Below, in pieces: positions 32,623-41,205 of a DNA stretch of 41,569 bases. The position numbers and the translations under genes are program-made. Under the pieces are notes generated by a model that ran no database searches, was not told the DNA's origin, and saw nothing but the letters and a program-made list of their open reading frames with translations. The stretch is from UBA1732 sp045114235 (GTDB lineage Bacteria; Verrucomicrobiota; Lentisphaeria; Victivallales; UBA1829), in contig JBGUKB010000027.1 of the NCBI GenBank assembly GCA_045114235.1, positions 1 through 41,569 on the forward strand, read 5' to 3'. Numbering within the stretch: the first letter of the stretch is position 1; the number at the start of each line of letters is the position of its first letter.

Positions 32623-33576
32623 TCATTCCCAGAAGAACTTCGCGCAGAATTCACGCAGGGAGACCAGACCGGCCAGGCGGCCGTTCGCATCCGTGATGAT
32701 GAGCTGCGCCGTCTCCTGTTCCAGAAAGAGCTTCGCCAGCTGGATCGCCGGGACGTCTTCCGAGACCGGCTCGCCGAGCTCCTGCATGATGTCGGAGACG
32801 CGCGTGTCGCTGGCGCTCTTCAGCAGGTCGACGAACGGCTGGAAGCGGTAGATCGGGGAAAGGTTCTCCATCCAGAGGAGGTGTTCCGGCAGCGTGTAGG
32901 TCAGGACGTCCTTCAGCGACAGCACGCCGCGCAGGTCGCCCACGGAGTCGATCACCGGCAGGGACGCGCTCTGGGTGGTGGCGAAGATGTCGATCGCCTC
33001 GCGGATGGTGTCCGTCTCGTGAAGCGGGGTGAAGTCGGTGCGCATCACATCCTTCGCGAGCAGGTATTCCGGCATCTTGATCTTGCCGGTGGCGAAGAAC
33101 GTGGTGACTTCCGCCGGAGTCCGCAGTCCGGCGACCTGGCGGATGTTCGCCGGGTCGGAGAACGATTTCGCCAGCATGGACATGACCTGAAGGTGCAGGT
33201 TCGGGTCCTCCAGCGGGGACAGGATCAGCACCATCACGTTGATGAACACGTTCATGTTCAGGGAAATGACCTGCGTGGTCATGTCCTTGCCGCCGTAGGA
33301 GATCCCGGTCGGGCTGCACGCGATGGCGATCATCGGCTTCTCAAGCCCGGCGATACGGGCGTGCGGCACGGCGAGGCCGGGGGCCACGATGCACGGGAAG
33401 ACTTTTTCGCGCTTCTCGATCTCGGCGCGGGCTTCCTCGATGTTGAGCTGGGGAAAATGGCGTTTGAGCATATCCAGCAGCATGCCGATGACCTTTGCAC
33501 CGTCGGATTCCGTCACGCCGCAGGCGATGTTGTTCGCAAACAGGTAGTCCGAAAACTCGTTCTTCGTTTCACTCAT
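32623..33576 (-). CDS. PTS EIIA (fructose/nitrogen type) fused to a CBS-domain pair
   Basis: A 317-residue cytoplasmic protein. Residues about 5-160 form an EIIA domain of the fructose/PtsN class, with the phosphorylatable histidine H72 in LAVPHARI. A CBS pair follows: the first from about 172 (VMRTDFTPL...LPVIDSVGDLRGVLSLKDVL), the second from about 258 (VSDIMQEL...LIITDANGRLAGLVSLREF). EIIA accepts phosphate from HPr, and CBS pairs bind adenine nucleotides, so the protein could integrate PEP and energy status. It precedes the transporter gene and probably controls it. AGGAGG lies 11 bases before the start. This combination is known as a scattered architecture in databases, but its mechanism is not something I can cite. 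Confidence 0.92.
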   Translation of the reverse strand: MSETKNEFSDYLFANNIACGVTESDGAKVIGMLLDMLKRHFPQLNIEEARAEIEKREKVFPCIVAPGLAVPHARIAGLEKPMIAIACSPTGISYGGKDMTTQVISLNMNVFINVMVLILSPLEDPNLHLQVMSMLAKSFSDPANIRQVAGLRTPAEVTTFFATGKIKMPEYLLAKDVMRTDFTPLHETDTIREAIDIFATTQSASLPVIDSVGDLRGVLSLKDVLTYTLPEHLLWMENLSPIYRFQPFVDLLKSASDTRVSDIMQELGEPVSEDVPAIQLAKLFLEQETAQLIITDANGRLAGLVSLREFCAKFFWE

Positions 33577-33631
33577 GGTGGGGATAACCTCCTGGGTCGT
33601 TCCATGTGTTTAAAAAAAATGAAATCCTTTT

Positions 33632-33659
33632 AAAGTAGCACGTAATTCAGAATTTACAA
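33632..33659 (-). promoter_or_regulatory. Possible promoter of the EIIA-CBS/transporter operon
   Basis: On the minus strand, -35 is TTGTAA (33654-33659), the spacer is 16 bases and -10 is TACTTT (33632-33637), 55 bases before the start. Both boxes are weak. Confidence 0.4.
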
Positions 33660-33753
33660 GTTCAGAACGCGTTTTTCTCTGGTCTTTTTCGCGCCCTTTC
33701 CGTCGCGGGACATAAAGTTTTCGGATTTTTTTGCGTTTTCCCGCTTCAACCGC

Positions 33754-33782
33754 TTGAAAAACATGTTGAACAGCAGTATATT
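33754..33782 (+). promoter_or_regulatory. Promoter of adk-map-infA
   Basis: -35 is TTGAAA (33754-33759), the spacer is 17 bases and -10 is TATATT (33777-33782). It lies 50 bases before the adk start and diverges from the EIIA-CBS promoter. Confidence 0.75.
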
Positions 33783-33831
33783 AAAAGATTGTTTTTACTG
33801 AAAAATCATCCATTTCAGAGGTCTCACTCTT

Positions 33832-34485
33832 ATGATTACGAAAAAGAATCTCGTTCTGCTCGGCCCGCCCGGCGCCGGCAAAGGCACGCTCTCCGACCCC
33901 CTGATGGCGCAGGAAAAGCTCGCGCACATCTCCACCGGCGAAATCCTCCGCGGCGAAGTGGCAGCCGGCACCGAACTCGGCAAACAGGCGGAAGCCTGCA
34001 TGAAGGCCGGCAAGCTCGTCCCCGACCAGGTCGTCGCCGACATGGTCGCCGCCCGCCTCGCCACGGCGGAATGCGCCAACGGATTCATCCTCGACGGCTT
34101 CCCGCGCACGGTCGCGCAGGCCGAACTCCTCGAAGAAGCCATGGTCCGCATCGGCATGAAGCTCGACGCCGTGATCCTCTTCGAAGCCCCGGAAGACCTC
34201 CTGCTCCAGCGTCTCACCGCCCGCCTCACCTGCAAGAAGTGCGGCGTCGCGTTCAACAAGCTCTTCGCGCCCCCGAAACAGGAAGGCGTCTGCGACCGCT
34301 GCGGCGGCGAGCTGATCCAGCGCGCCGACGACTCCCTCGAGACCGCGAAGAACCGCCTGAAAGTCTACCACGAGCAGACCGCCCCCCTCATCCAGTTCTA
34401 CGAGGGGAAAGGCTGCCTCGCGCGCATCGATTCCTCGCTCCCCGTCGACAAAGGATTCGCGGCGCTTCTCGCGCTCCTGAAGTGA
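33832..34485 (+). CDS. adk: Adenylate kinase
   Basis: A 217-residue adenylate kinase of the long, zinc-binding-LID type. It interconverts ATP + AMP and 2 ADP. The P-loop is GPPGAGKGT near residue 10, the AMP-binding STGEILRGE near 34, and DGFPRT near 85. The LID has C-K-K-C and C-D-R-C pairs (near 138 and 157), the four zinc ligands. The usual Asp in STGDMLR is Glu here. AGAGG lies about 11 bases before the ATG. adk-map-infA is the order at the end of the spc ribosomal-protein operon in many bacteria, here without secY or ribosomal proteins in front. Confidence 0.97.
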   Translation: MITKKNLVLLGPPGAGKGTLSDPLMAQEKLAHISTGEILRGEVAAGTELGKQAEACMKAGKLVPDQVVADMVAARLATAECANGFILDGFPRTVAQAELLEEAMVRIGMKLDAVILFEAPEDLLLQRLTARLTCKKCGVAFNKLFAPPKQEGVCDRCGGELIQRADDSLETAKNRLKVYHEQTAPLIQFYEGKGCLARIDSSLPVDKGFAALLALLK

Positions 34486-34501
34486 TTCCGCGGGTTCCCG
34501 T

Positions 34502-35278
34502 ATGCGCCTGATGAAACGCAGAAATTTTGTCATTCACACGCCCGAGGAGATCGTCCGCATTCGCGAGGCCGCGCGCGTCACCGCGCTCGCCCGCGAGGAG
34601 ATCGCCGCGCTCGCCCATCCGGGCATGACGACGCTCGAACTCGACGAACTCGCCGGGGCCGTGATCCGCGCCACCGGCGGGACTCCGACGTTCCTGAACT
34701 ACAACGGGTTCCCGCGCAACATCTGCATCTCGGTCAACGACGTGGTCGTGCACGGGATCGCCAGCGAGAAGTGCGTGCTGAAGGACGGCGACCTCGTCAG
34801 CGTGGACGTCGGCGTAACCCTGAACGGCGGCATCGGCGACACGGCGAAGACCGTGCTCGTCGGCAACAAGCCGACCACGAAGGACATCGAACGACTCCTT
34901 GCCGGAACGCAGGAAGCGCTCGAGGCGGGCATCGCGGCGGCTCACCCCGGCGGGCATGTCGGCGACATCTCCCACGCCGTCGCGGAAGTCGCGAACCGCT
35001 ACAAACTCGGCATCGTCCGCGACCTCGTCGGACACGGCTGCGGCACGCGTCTCCACGAGCCGCCCGAAGTGCCGAACTTCGTCACCACGAGCGAAGGGCC
35101 GGTCCTCGCGCCCGGCATGGTCCTCTGCATCGAACCCATGCTGAACCTCGGCACGGCGCGCGTGTACGTGGAGCCGGACAACTGGACGGTCCGCACGGCG
35201 GACGGCCTGCCCTCGGCGCATTTTGAACACATGATACTTATAACTGAAACTCATACGGAGGTCTTAACACGTGTCTAA
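34502..35278 (+). CDS. map: Methionine aminopeptidase, type I
   Basis: A 258-residue enzyme that removes the initiator methionine from new proteins. The five metal ligands are present: D102 (VDVG), D113 (GDTAKT), H178 (GHGCG), E211 (CIEP) and E242 (HFEHMI). The substrate histidine is H85. The usual aromatic/His-rich DGYHGD turn is NGGIGD here, but the ligand is kept. The start at 34502 is 16 bases after adk; a second in-frame ATG at 34511 is equally likely because neither has a clear ribosome site. It ends within the first codons of infA. Confidence 0.96.
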   Translation: MRLMKRRNFVIHTPEEIVRIREAARVTALAREEIAALAHPGMTTLELDELAGAVIRATGGTPTFLNYNGFPRNICISVNDVVVHGIASEKCVLKDGDLVSVDVGVTLNGGIGDTAKTVLVGNKPTTKDIERLLAGTQEALEAGIAAAHPGGHVGDISHAVAEVANRYKLGIVRDLVGHGCGTRLHEPPEVPNFVTTSEGPVLAPGMVLCIEPMLNLGTARVYVEPDNWTVRTADGLPSAHFEHMILITETHTEVLTRV

Positions 35279-35486
35279 AGACGTTGTCAAAGTAGAAGGC
35301 GTCGTCCGCGAACTGCTCCCCAACACCATGTTCCGGGTCGAACTTGAAAACAAACATATCGTCCTTGCCCACATCAGCGGCAAGATGCGGCTCCACTTCA
35401 TCCGCATTCTTCCGGGCGACACGGTGACGCTTGAAATGTCGCCGTACGACCTGACGAAGGGAAGGATCGTTTTCCGCCAGAAATAA
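35271..35486 (+). CDS. infA: Translation initiation factor IF-1
   Basis: A 71-residue S1/OB-fold protein, the normal IF-1 length, which binds the ribosomal A site during initiation. Key stretches: KVEGVVRELLPNTMFRVEL, ISGKMRLHFIRILPGDTV and LTKGRIVFR. It starts with GTG at 35271, eight bases inside map, with ACGGAGG about nine bases upstream, so it is translationally coupled to map. The overlapping GTG start is secure because of the ribosome site and the family N-terminus. Confidence 0.97.
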   Translation: MSKDVVKVEGVVRELLPNTMFRVELENKHIVLAHISGKMRLHFIRILPGDTVTLEMSPYDLTKGRIVFRQK

Positions 35487-35563
35487 CGTCCGCGGCACTT
35501 TCCCCAAACTCGAAAACCGCAAATCAGCCCCCGGCGCTTCCGCTTCGGGCATAACCACTTTTT

Positions 35564-35592
35564 TTGACTTGATCCAACAAAAACCAATAAAA
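35564..35592 (+). promoter_or_regulatory. Possible promoter of the HU gene
   Basis: -35 is TTGACT (35564-35569). A poor -10 candidate, ATAAAA, follows after 17 bases (35587-35592). Only the -35 is convincing. Confidence 0.35.
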
Positions 35593-35621
35593 GCCCACAG
35601 GGCAGAAAAGGAAAATCAACC

Positions 35622-35912
35622 ATGACGAAACGTGACCTCGTTGTCAAAATCTCCGCTGAAACCGGTCTCATCCAGACCGAAGTCGCCAGCATCGTTCAGA
35701 AGACCCTCGACTACATCGCCGACGAACTCGCCGCCGGCCGCGACATCGAACTCCGCAACTTCGGCGTTTTCGAAATCCGCGTCCGCAAGGGCCGCAAGGG
35801 CCGCAACCCGAAAGTGCCGCAGATCACCGTGCCGATCCCGGAGCGCAAGGTCGTCAAATTCCGCGCCGGCAAGGAACTCAAGGACCGCGTCGCCAGCCTC
35901 AAGATCGACTGA
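35622..35912 (+). CDS. HU/IHF-family DNA-binding protein
   Basis: A 96-residue nucleoid protein of the HU/IHF family. The dimerisation helices are at the start (KRDLVVKISAETG), then IELRNFGVFEIRVRKGRKGRNP, the DNA-inserting beta-arm region, and FRAGKELKDRV at the end. The conserved Pro at the arm tip is present (GRNPKVPQ). It bends and compacts DNA. It is more basic in the arm than E. coli HU. A purine-rich site (AAAAGGAAAA) precedes the ATG. Whether it is the main HU or an IHF-like member cannot be told. Confidence 0.95.
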   Translation: MTKRDLVVKISAETGLIQTEVASIVQKTLDYIADELAAGRDIELRNFGVFEIRVRKGRKGRNPKVPQITVPIPERKVVKFRAGKELKDRVASLKID

Positions 35913-35930
35913 TCCCGGAGAACCCCTCCC

Positions 35931-37205
35931 ATGCCGAAAATCGCGCCGCCTCCCGGAGTGAGCGACATCTTCCCGGACGAGGCCACAGCCTGGCTCCAGC
36001 TCGAATCCGCCGCCCGCAAGGTCTTCGGACTTTACGGGTTCGGCGAACTCCGCACCCCCATCTTCGAGTTCACCGAGGTCTTCCAGCGCGGACTCGGCGG
36101 GGAAACGGAAGTCGTCCAGAAGGAGATGTACACGTTCGAAGACCGCGGCGGCCGGAGCCTCACGCTCCGTCCCGAAGGCACCGCGGGCGTCATGCGCGCC
36201 CTCGCTGCCACCGATGCCGCGAACGGCGTCGAACACCGCGTCTTCTACATGGGCCCGATGTTCCGCGGCGAACGACCCGCGGCGGGCCGCAAGCGTCAGT
36301 TCCACCAGGTCGGCGTCGAAAACGTCGGGCGTCCGGCCTCGCCGGGCCTCGACGCGGAAGCCATCGCCATGCTCTGCCATTTCCTCGAGGAAATCGGCAT
36401 CACGGGCTTCAACCTGCTCATCAACACGCGCGGCGTTGCGTCCGACCGTCCCGCGGCCGAACAGGCACTCGCGGAGCATTTCCGTCCGCATCTCGCCGAG
36501 ATGTGCGATGACTGCCGCGCCCGCATCGACCGCAACGTCTGGCGCATCCTGGACTGCAAGCAGGCGTGCTGCCGTCCGTTCATCGAATCCGCGCCCGATC
36601 CCGCGCAGTTCTTCAGCGCGGAGTCCCGCGACTACTTCAAGAAGGTCTGCGACCTCCTCACGGAACAAGGCATCCCGTTCACGGTCGATCCGCGTCTCGT
36701 GCGCGGCCTCGACTACTACGTGCACACGGTGTTCGAGCTCACGCACTCCGGACTCGGCGCGCAGAACGCCATCGCGGGCGGCGGACGCTACGAGCTGACG
36801 CTCCCCGGTCTCCGCAATCCGATCCCGGGCGTCGGGTTCGCCGCGGGCATGGAACGCCTCCTCATCGTGCGCGACGCGCTCGGCGTGACGCCGCCTCCGG
36901 CGCCCGTGCCGAAGGTCTACCTGGCCTCGCTCGGGGACGCTGCGCTGGCGTTCAATACGTCCTTCGCCGCGAAGCTCCGCCATGCCGGCATTTCCGCCGC
37001 CATCGACTACGATGCGAAGAGCATGAAGTCCCAGATGCGCGCGGCCGACCGCATGAAGGCCGAATACGTGATCGTGATCGGAGATTCCGAACTCGAAGCG
37101 CAGTCCGCCAAGCTCAAGCACATGGCGGACGGACGCGAGATCGAGGTGAAGCTTTCCCTCGACGGCGTGCTTGCCGCACTTGCCGCCGACGCGGAAACGA
37201 AGTGA
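35931..37205 (+). CDS. hisS: Histidyl-tRNA synthetase
   Basis: A 424-residue class II synthetase of normal length that charges tRNA-His. Motif 1 is around PIFEFTEVFQRGLGG (43-57), TLRPEGTAG at 78-86, motif 2 FYMGPMFRGERPAAGRKRQFHQVGVE (split here: FYMGPMFRGERP, then GRKRQFHQVGVE), and the histidine-specific LVRGLDYYVHT near 258. IAGGGRYE and a motif 3 (GVGFAAGMERL) follow, with the anticodon-binding domain at the end. GGAG lies about 11 bases before the ATG. It follows HU by 18 bases and ends before a strong terminator. Confidence 0.97.
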   Translation: MPKIAPPPGVSDIFPDEATAWLQLESAARKVFGLYGFGELRTPIFEFTEVFQRGLGGETEVVQKEMYTFEDRGGRSLTLRPEGTAGVMRALAATDAANGVEHRVFYMGPMFRGERPAAGRKRQFHQVGVENVGRPASPGLDAEAIAMLCHFLEEIGITGFNLLINTRGVASDRPAAEQALAEHFRPHLAEMCDDCRARIDRNVWRILDCKQACCRPFIESAPDPAQFFSAESRDYFKKVCDLLTEQGIPFTVDPRLVRGLDYYVHTVFELTHSGLGAQNAIAGGGRYELTLPGLRNPIPGVGFAAGMERLLIVRDALGVTPPPAPVPKVYLASLGDAALAFNTSFAAKLRHAGISAAIDYDAKSMKSQMRAADRMKAEYVIVIGDSELEAQSAKLKHMADGREIEVKLSLDGVLAALAADAETK

Positions 37206-37231
37206 TCCTCCTCCGTTTTCATTGACGCTCT

Positions 37232-37260
37232 GCCGCGGGACATGTTCCCGCGGCTTTTTT
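37232..37260 (+). terminator. Terminator after hisS
   Basis: GCCGCGGGA (37232-37240) and TCCCGCGGC (37246-37254) form a perfect nine-base stem with a five-base loop, followed by six Ts (37255-37260). It starts 27 bases after the hisS stop. Confidence 0.92.
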
Positions 37261-37296
37261 CATGCCCTGCCGGGAATACCGCCCCCTGCCCCGGCG

Positions 37297-40200
37297 TCAT
37301 TCCTTTTTCGGATCCGCCTGCTTCTGCTTTTCGGATTCCCGGCGGTCGATCTCCTCGGCGTCCTCGTCCGTGAAAGCGTCGATGATCATGTTCGGGAACA
37401 GCGTGATGAAGTGCTTCGTGTTGTCGGCGAAGAAATGCGAGATGGACCGGCCGTAGGACACCTTCGGATCGAGGATGTTTCCGTTCAGGTAGAACGGCCA
37501 GTAGAGCAGCGCGAACCGGGCGGTCGTCTCCAGGTCGGCCCCGCCGTCTCCCGCCAGGTCGATCGTCCCGCTCGCGTGATACTCTTCGATGAGTTCGCCC
37601 TCCAGATCGAGCGATTTCAGGTCGATGACGCCCTTCCGCACGGACATTTCCATCGTGCCGTTTCTGAATTCGACCGGAGCATCGCCGGACAGCATGTCCA
37701 TGAAAGCCCCCGCGGTCGTCAGGCGGAGCGCGCGCCGCAGCATTTCGCCCGGCACGTAGTCGATGAGGTGCGGGATGCTGACCAGCGGAAGCAGCAGGAT
37801 ATTCAGGAAGAGCGACCGTTCGCGCAGGTCCGAACGCAGGGACACGCCCTCCAGCTCCGCCTCGCAGTCCGCCTGAAGATTGTTCACCAGAGCCTCCGTC
37901 GTGAAGCCTTCGCCGCGCACCGTGGCCTTCAGGCGTTTCACGTATCCGTGCATGCGGCGCGGGATCTCGGGGCTGTCGTCCGTGGCAAGGAACGCGGTAA
38001 AGCTCTTGTCGAACGGGATGTTGTTCAAATCGGCCTCGACGTCGAACGGCCACGCGCCGTCCTTCAGGTGGATTTCAGCCGACGCGGTCCCGGAAACGTC
38101 GCCGGAAAACTCCGCGTGCGGCACCAGGATCGCCGGGTCGTCGCCGTCCCGGAGCTCCATCAGCCCCGCCCCGGAGAAGATCAGCGCGTGCTTCCGCGAA
38201 TAGATCCCGTGCATATCCAGCTCGAACGTCTTGTCGATGAGCGAGATCGCCTTTTTTTCCACGCCGGGGTCGGTGTTGTGGTTGTAGCGGAAATACGACA
38301 CGGCGAACGGCAGGTCCAGCGAGCTCGAAACGAACTTCGGAAGCGCGTCCTCCCCGCGCCGGTACAGGTACTGCCCGGAAATATGCTCCTCGCCCTCGGC
38401 GTCCGCCAGGCGGATCAGGGCATCACCGAACATCTCGTTGTCCGCCCAGGACAAACTGCCTTCGAGCCGGCCAGAGAGCTCAGGGAACCGGTATTCCTCC
38501 GGGGTGTCCGACTGAAGCCGCAGGCGGTTGATCTTCACCCCGCCCGTCCAGCTCATTTCACTAAAACCATGCTCCGCCCGGAAGTCGATCTCCCCGGCGG
38601 CGTCCAAGTCCTCGAAATAGAAACTGCGCTCCACGCCGTATCCGATCAGGTACAGGAATTCCGGACCGAACCGAACCTCCGGGAACTTCATGCGCGTCCG
38701 GCACTCTTCCGCCAGATCGACCGTGCCGGACCCGGCGGCGAACAGCGTCTGCCTCGCCTGGCGGTCCTGAATATCCACGTTCACTTCCGGCAGGACCAGG
38801 AATCCTTTTTCGCGGTCGAACCGGAAACTGCCGTTCGCGCCAAGGCGCGCCAGCTCGCGCGGATGCCCGTCAAGCAGGACCGTCAAATCGTTCCCGACGA
38901 GTTTCCCGGTCCCGCCTGCGACCGTCCCGTCCGCGCTGACCGAGACATCGAATTCGGAGGTCACGACGCCGCCTGCGAGGCGGAAATCGTCGTCTTTCAG
39001 GAAGGGTTCCCAGAACGAAACCGGAAGGCTGTTCATCTTCAGCTTGAATTCCATCGGAAGGCAGGAAAAAGCATCGTTCTCCCAGGTCAGTGCGGATCCG
39101 CACTGGACGGACAGGCTTCCGTCGCCGTTGTCGATCTTCGCGAACATCCGGTCCAGCGTGACGCTGGACGTCTCCGGCACGCACCGGAACGCCGCCGACG
39201 CCGTGGCGTTGACAAACCTCAGGAACGGCAGATCGCCGCGTCCGGGCAGGAACTTGTATTCGAGCTGGCGCGCCAGCGAATCGCTGAGCTTGTCGACCTC
39301 GATCTTGCCCGAAACCGCCGACTTGCTCCCGCCGGACGCGTTCAGCATGGCGTGGAAATCGTTTTCCGCCTTCAGTTCCAGCGAACAGTCGAGCTGCCAG
39401 CCGCGGTCGTCCGGCTCCAGCCGGAAATCCGCGTCCCCGATCGCGTCCAGCACCAGGCTTTTGTTCCCGCTCCCGTTCAGCGCGAGGTGCGACAGATGCG
39501 ATTCCTTATGAAGTTTCGCCGACATGTTGATCAGGTCGAGTTCGAGCTCGGCCGTGGCATCGTGCTCGGCCTCGCGCAGATTCGCATCGTCCAGAAAACT
39601 GCACAGGTCCGCCAAGGTCCGGTCGCCGTACGTTTCGATCATGCGGTACGGAAAATACTTCAAATCGCCCTTGAGCGAAGCCGTGCGGACATTGTATGTT
39701 CCGGTAAGATTCGCCCGGCAGATCCGGTCCTCGCCGTCGTAAAACGCCATGCCGAAGCGCGACACGTTGAACGAGCCGATCCGGGTGATGCCCTCCGTCT
39801 CGAACTCCGCGTCCGCATCGAACAGGCGCTTCCCGCCGTCATTCTCCCGGACCTCGGCTTTCGCGCCGCCTAGGAGACACACCTTCTCCGGGTCAAGCTC
39901 GACAAAGTAATCGAACGACAGCCCCTTGCCCGCCGAAGCGAACGGCAGAACGGGGTCGAACGGCGTCAAATCAACGGCGTTCTCGGTCGCCACGGTCAGC
40001 TTCGCCGGATGCGGATCCAGCGTGTACGTCGCATCCTCGTGCCGCACGAACTCGAACACGCCCGTCGTCCCGAAATTGAGGCGGCCGCTGTTCGGCCCGG
40101 TCAGGTGTCCCGACACGGAATCCAGCGTCACGCCGCCGTTCACCAGGTCAAACTCCACGTTCCCCTTCGCATCGAACAGGATATTCCCGGGGATGCCGAC

Positions 40201-41205
40201 ATCCCGGCAGACCAGGCCGCTCCCCTGCGTGTCCACCGCGAATTTCAGGCGGAGCTTCTCCCCGGCGAGCGCAAGCGTCCCGAACACGTTGAAAACCGTA
40301 TTCTCCAGGCTCACGTTCAACGGCTTGTATTCCCAGCTGCTCGAATTCGTCCATTCCCCGCCGAATCCCAGGTCGGCATTTTCCGGGTCGTACTGCATGA
40401 CCAGTTCCGTCGACTCGAACGCCGGGAACTCCAGGTGCGAATCCGGCAGGTCGATCACAAGCGGCTCCTCGGCATCGAGGGACACGATCAGTTTCGCACC
40501 GTCGTCGGAAGACAGCACGTTGATCCGCCCGCCGCACTCCAGGGACCGCTGCGGATCGTTCAGGCGGCATTTCACTCCGCAATCGATCTCGGGGCGCGTC
40601 AGGCAGCCGTCCTCGAACTTCGCGAACAGATCGGGAACGGTGATCCGGCTCCGCACGGCCCCGGCCTGCCACCCAGCCTCGGCGTCAAGCAGCGTCAGGT
40701 CCGCCATCCGCACGACCGGTTTCGACGCCCGGGCCCAGACCAGATGCGAAAACGTCCGCACCTTCTCGCCGGAATCCGGCTCGACGCCCTCCCCGGAGCC
40801 GCGATCGTTCCGCATTTCCGCAAGGCGGGCGAAATCCAGCGAGACGCGAAGCCCGTCTGCATGGACATTCGATACTCGTATCTCCTTCAGCGTCCGGCCG
40901 CTCAACTTCACCCCGTCCAGTTTCAACCCGAAGGATCTCGCCTCGATCCTTCCGGCGGGGGTCTTCACCTTCAGTCCGGTCAGGATGATCTCTCGGTCCG
41001 CGAGGGAAACCATTACGCCGGGTTCGCCCTCGACCTCCACGCCCGCGCACCACGCGCCGAACGGCACAATCCATTTATCGATCGTGAACAGCGCCGCGCA
41101 GGATATGAACACAGCCAGAAACACGAGGATGCCAACCGTCCGGAAAACGGTTTTCAGACATTTGCGCGGCGACGGCCGCTTTTTTGTTTGTTTCGGTTCG
41201 GGCAT
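37297..41205 (-). CDS. Large AsmA-like inner-membrane-anchored protein
   Basis: A 1302-residue protein with a short basic N-terminus, one membrane helix (about 22-43) and a very long periplasmic region of repeated beta-strands, the pattern of AsmA/TamB-like proteins thought to bridge the envelope and move phospholipids. Toward the C-terminus, NGTMEMSVRKGVIDLKSLDLEG, then SGTIDLAGDGG and FALLYWPFYLNGNILDPKVSYG, match the AsmA-like C-terminal pattern. A charged tail (EDAEEIDRRESEKQKQ) ends it. There are no catalytic motifs. It is monocistronic, with its own promoter at 41302-41330; the ribosome site is weak. Identity as a family member is likely, its exact cargo is not known. Confidence 0.82.
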   Translation of the reverse strand: MPEPKQTKKRPSPRKCLKTVFRTVGILVFLAVFISCAALFTIDKWIVPFGAWCAGVEVEGEPGVMVSLADREIILTGLKVKTPAGRIEARSFGLKLDGVKLSGRTLKEIRVSNVHADGLRVSLDFARLAEMRNDRGSGEGVEPDSGEKVRTFSHLVWARASKPVVRMADLTLLDAEAGWQAGAVRSRITVPDLFAKFEDGCLTRPEIDCGVKCRLNDPQRSLECGGRINVLSSDDGAKLIVSLDAEEPLVIDLPDSHLEFPAFESTELVMQYDPENADLGFGGEWTNSSSWEYKPLNVSLENTVFNVFGTLALAGEKLRLKFAVDTQGSGLVCRDVGIPGNILFDAKGNVEFDLVNGGVTLDSVSGHLTGPNSGRLNFGTTGVFEFVRHEDATYTLDPHPAKLTVATENAVDLTPFDPVLPFASAGKGLSFDYFVELDPEKVCLLGGAKAEVRENDGGKRLFDADAEFETEGITRIGSFNVSRFGMAFYDGEDRICRANLTGTYNVRTASLKGDLKYFPYRMIETYGDRTLADLCSFLDDANLREAEHDATAELELDLINMSAKLHKESHLSHLALNGSGNKSLVLDAIGDADFRLEPDDRGWQLDCSLELKAENDFHAMLNASGGSKSAVSGKIEVDKLSDSLARQLEYKFLPGRGDLPFLRFVNATASAAFRCVPETSSVTLDRMFAKIDNGDGSLSVQCGSALTWENDAFSCLPMEFKLKMNSLPVSFWEPFLKDDDFRLAGGVVTSEFDVSVSADGTVAGGTGKLVGNDLTVLLDGHPRELARLGANGSFRFDREKGFLVLPEVNVDIQDRQARQTLFAAGSGTVDLAEECRTRMKFPEVRFGPEFLYLIGYGVERSFYFEDLDAAGEIDFRAEHGFSEMSWTGGVKINRLRLQSDTPEEYRFPELSGRLEGSLSWADNEMFGDALIRLADAEGEEHISGQYLYRRGEDALPKFVSSSLDLPFAVSYFRYNHNTDPGVEKKAISLIDKTFELDMHGIYSRKHALIFSGAGLMELRDGDDPAILVPHAEFSGDVSGTASAEIHLKDGAWPFDVEADLNNIPFDKSFTAFLATDDSPEIPRRMHGYVKRLKATVRGEGFTTEALVNNLQADCEAELEGVSLRSDLRERSLFLNILLLPLVSIPHLIDYVPGEMLRRALRLTTAGAFMDMLSGDAPVEFRNGTMEMSVRKGVIDLKSLDLEGELIEEYHASGTIDLAGDGGADLETTARFALLYWPFYLNGNILDPKVSYGRSISHFFADNTKHFITLFPNMIIDAFTDEDAEEIDRRESEKQKQADPKKE

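Noticed and set aside
37171..39873. 900-codon plus-strand open frame opposite the AsmA-like gene
   Set aside because: Low-complexity Arg/Val/Glu product, no ribosome site, and it starts within hisS; the minus strand has the AsmA-like pattern with membrane anchor.
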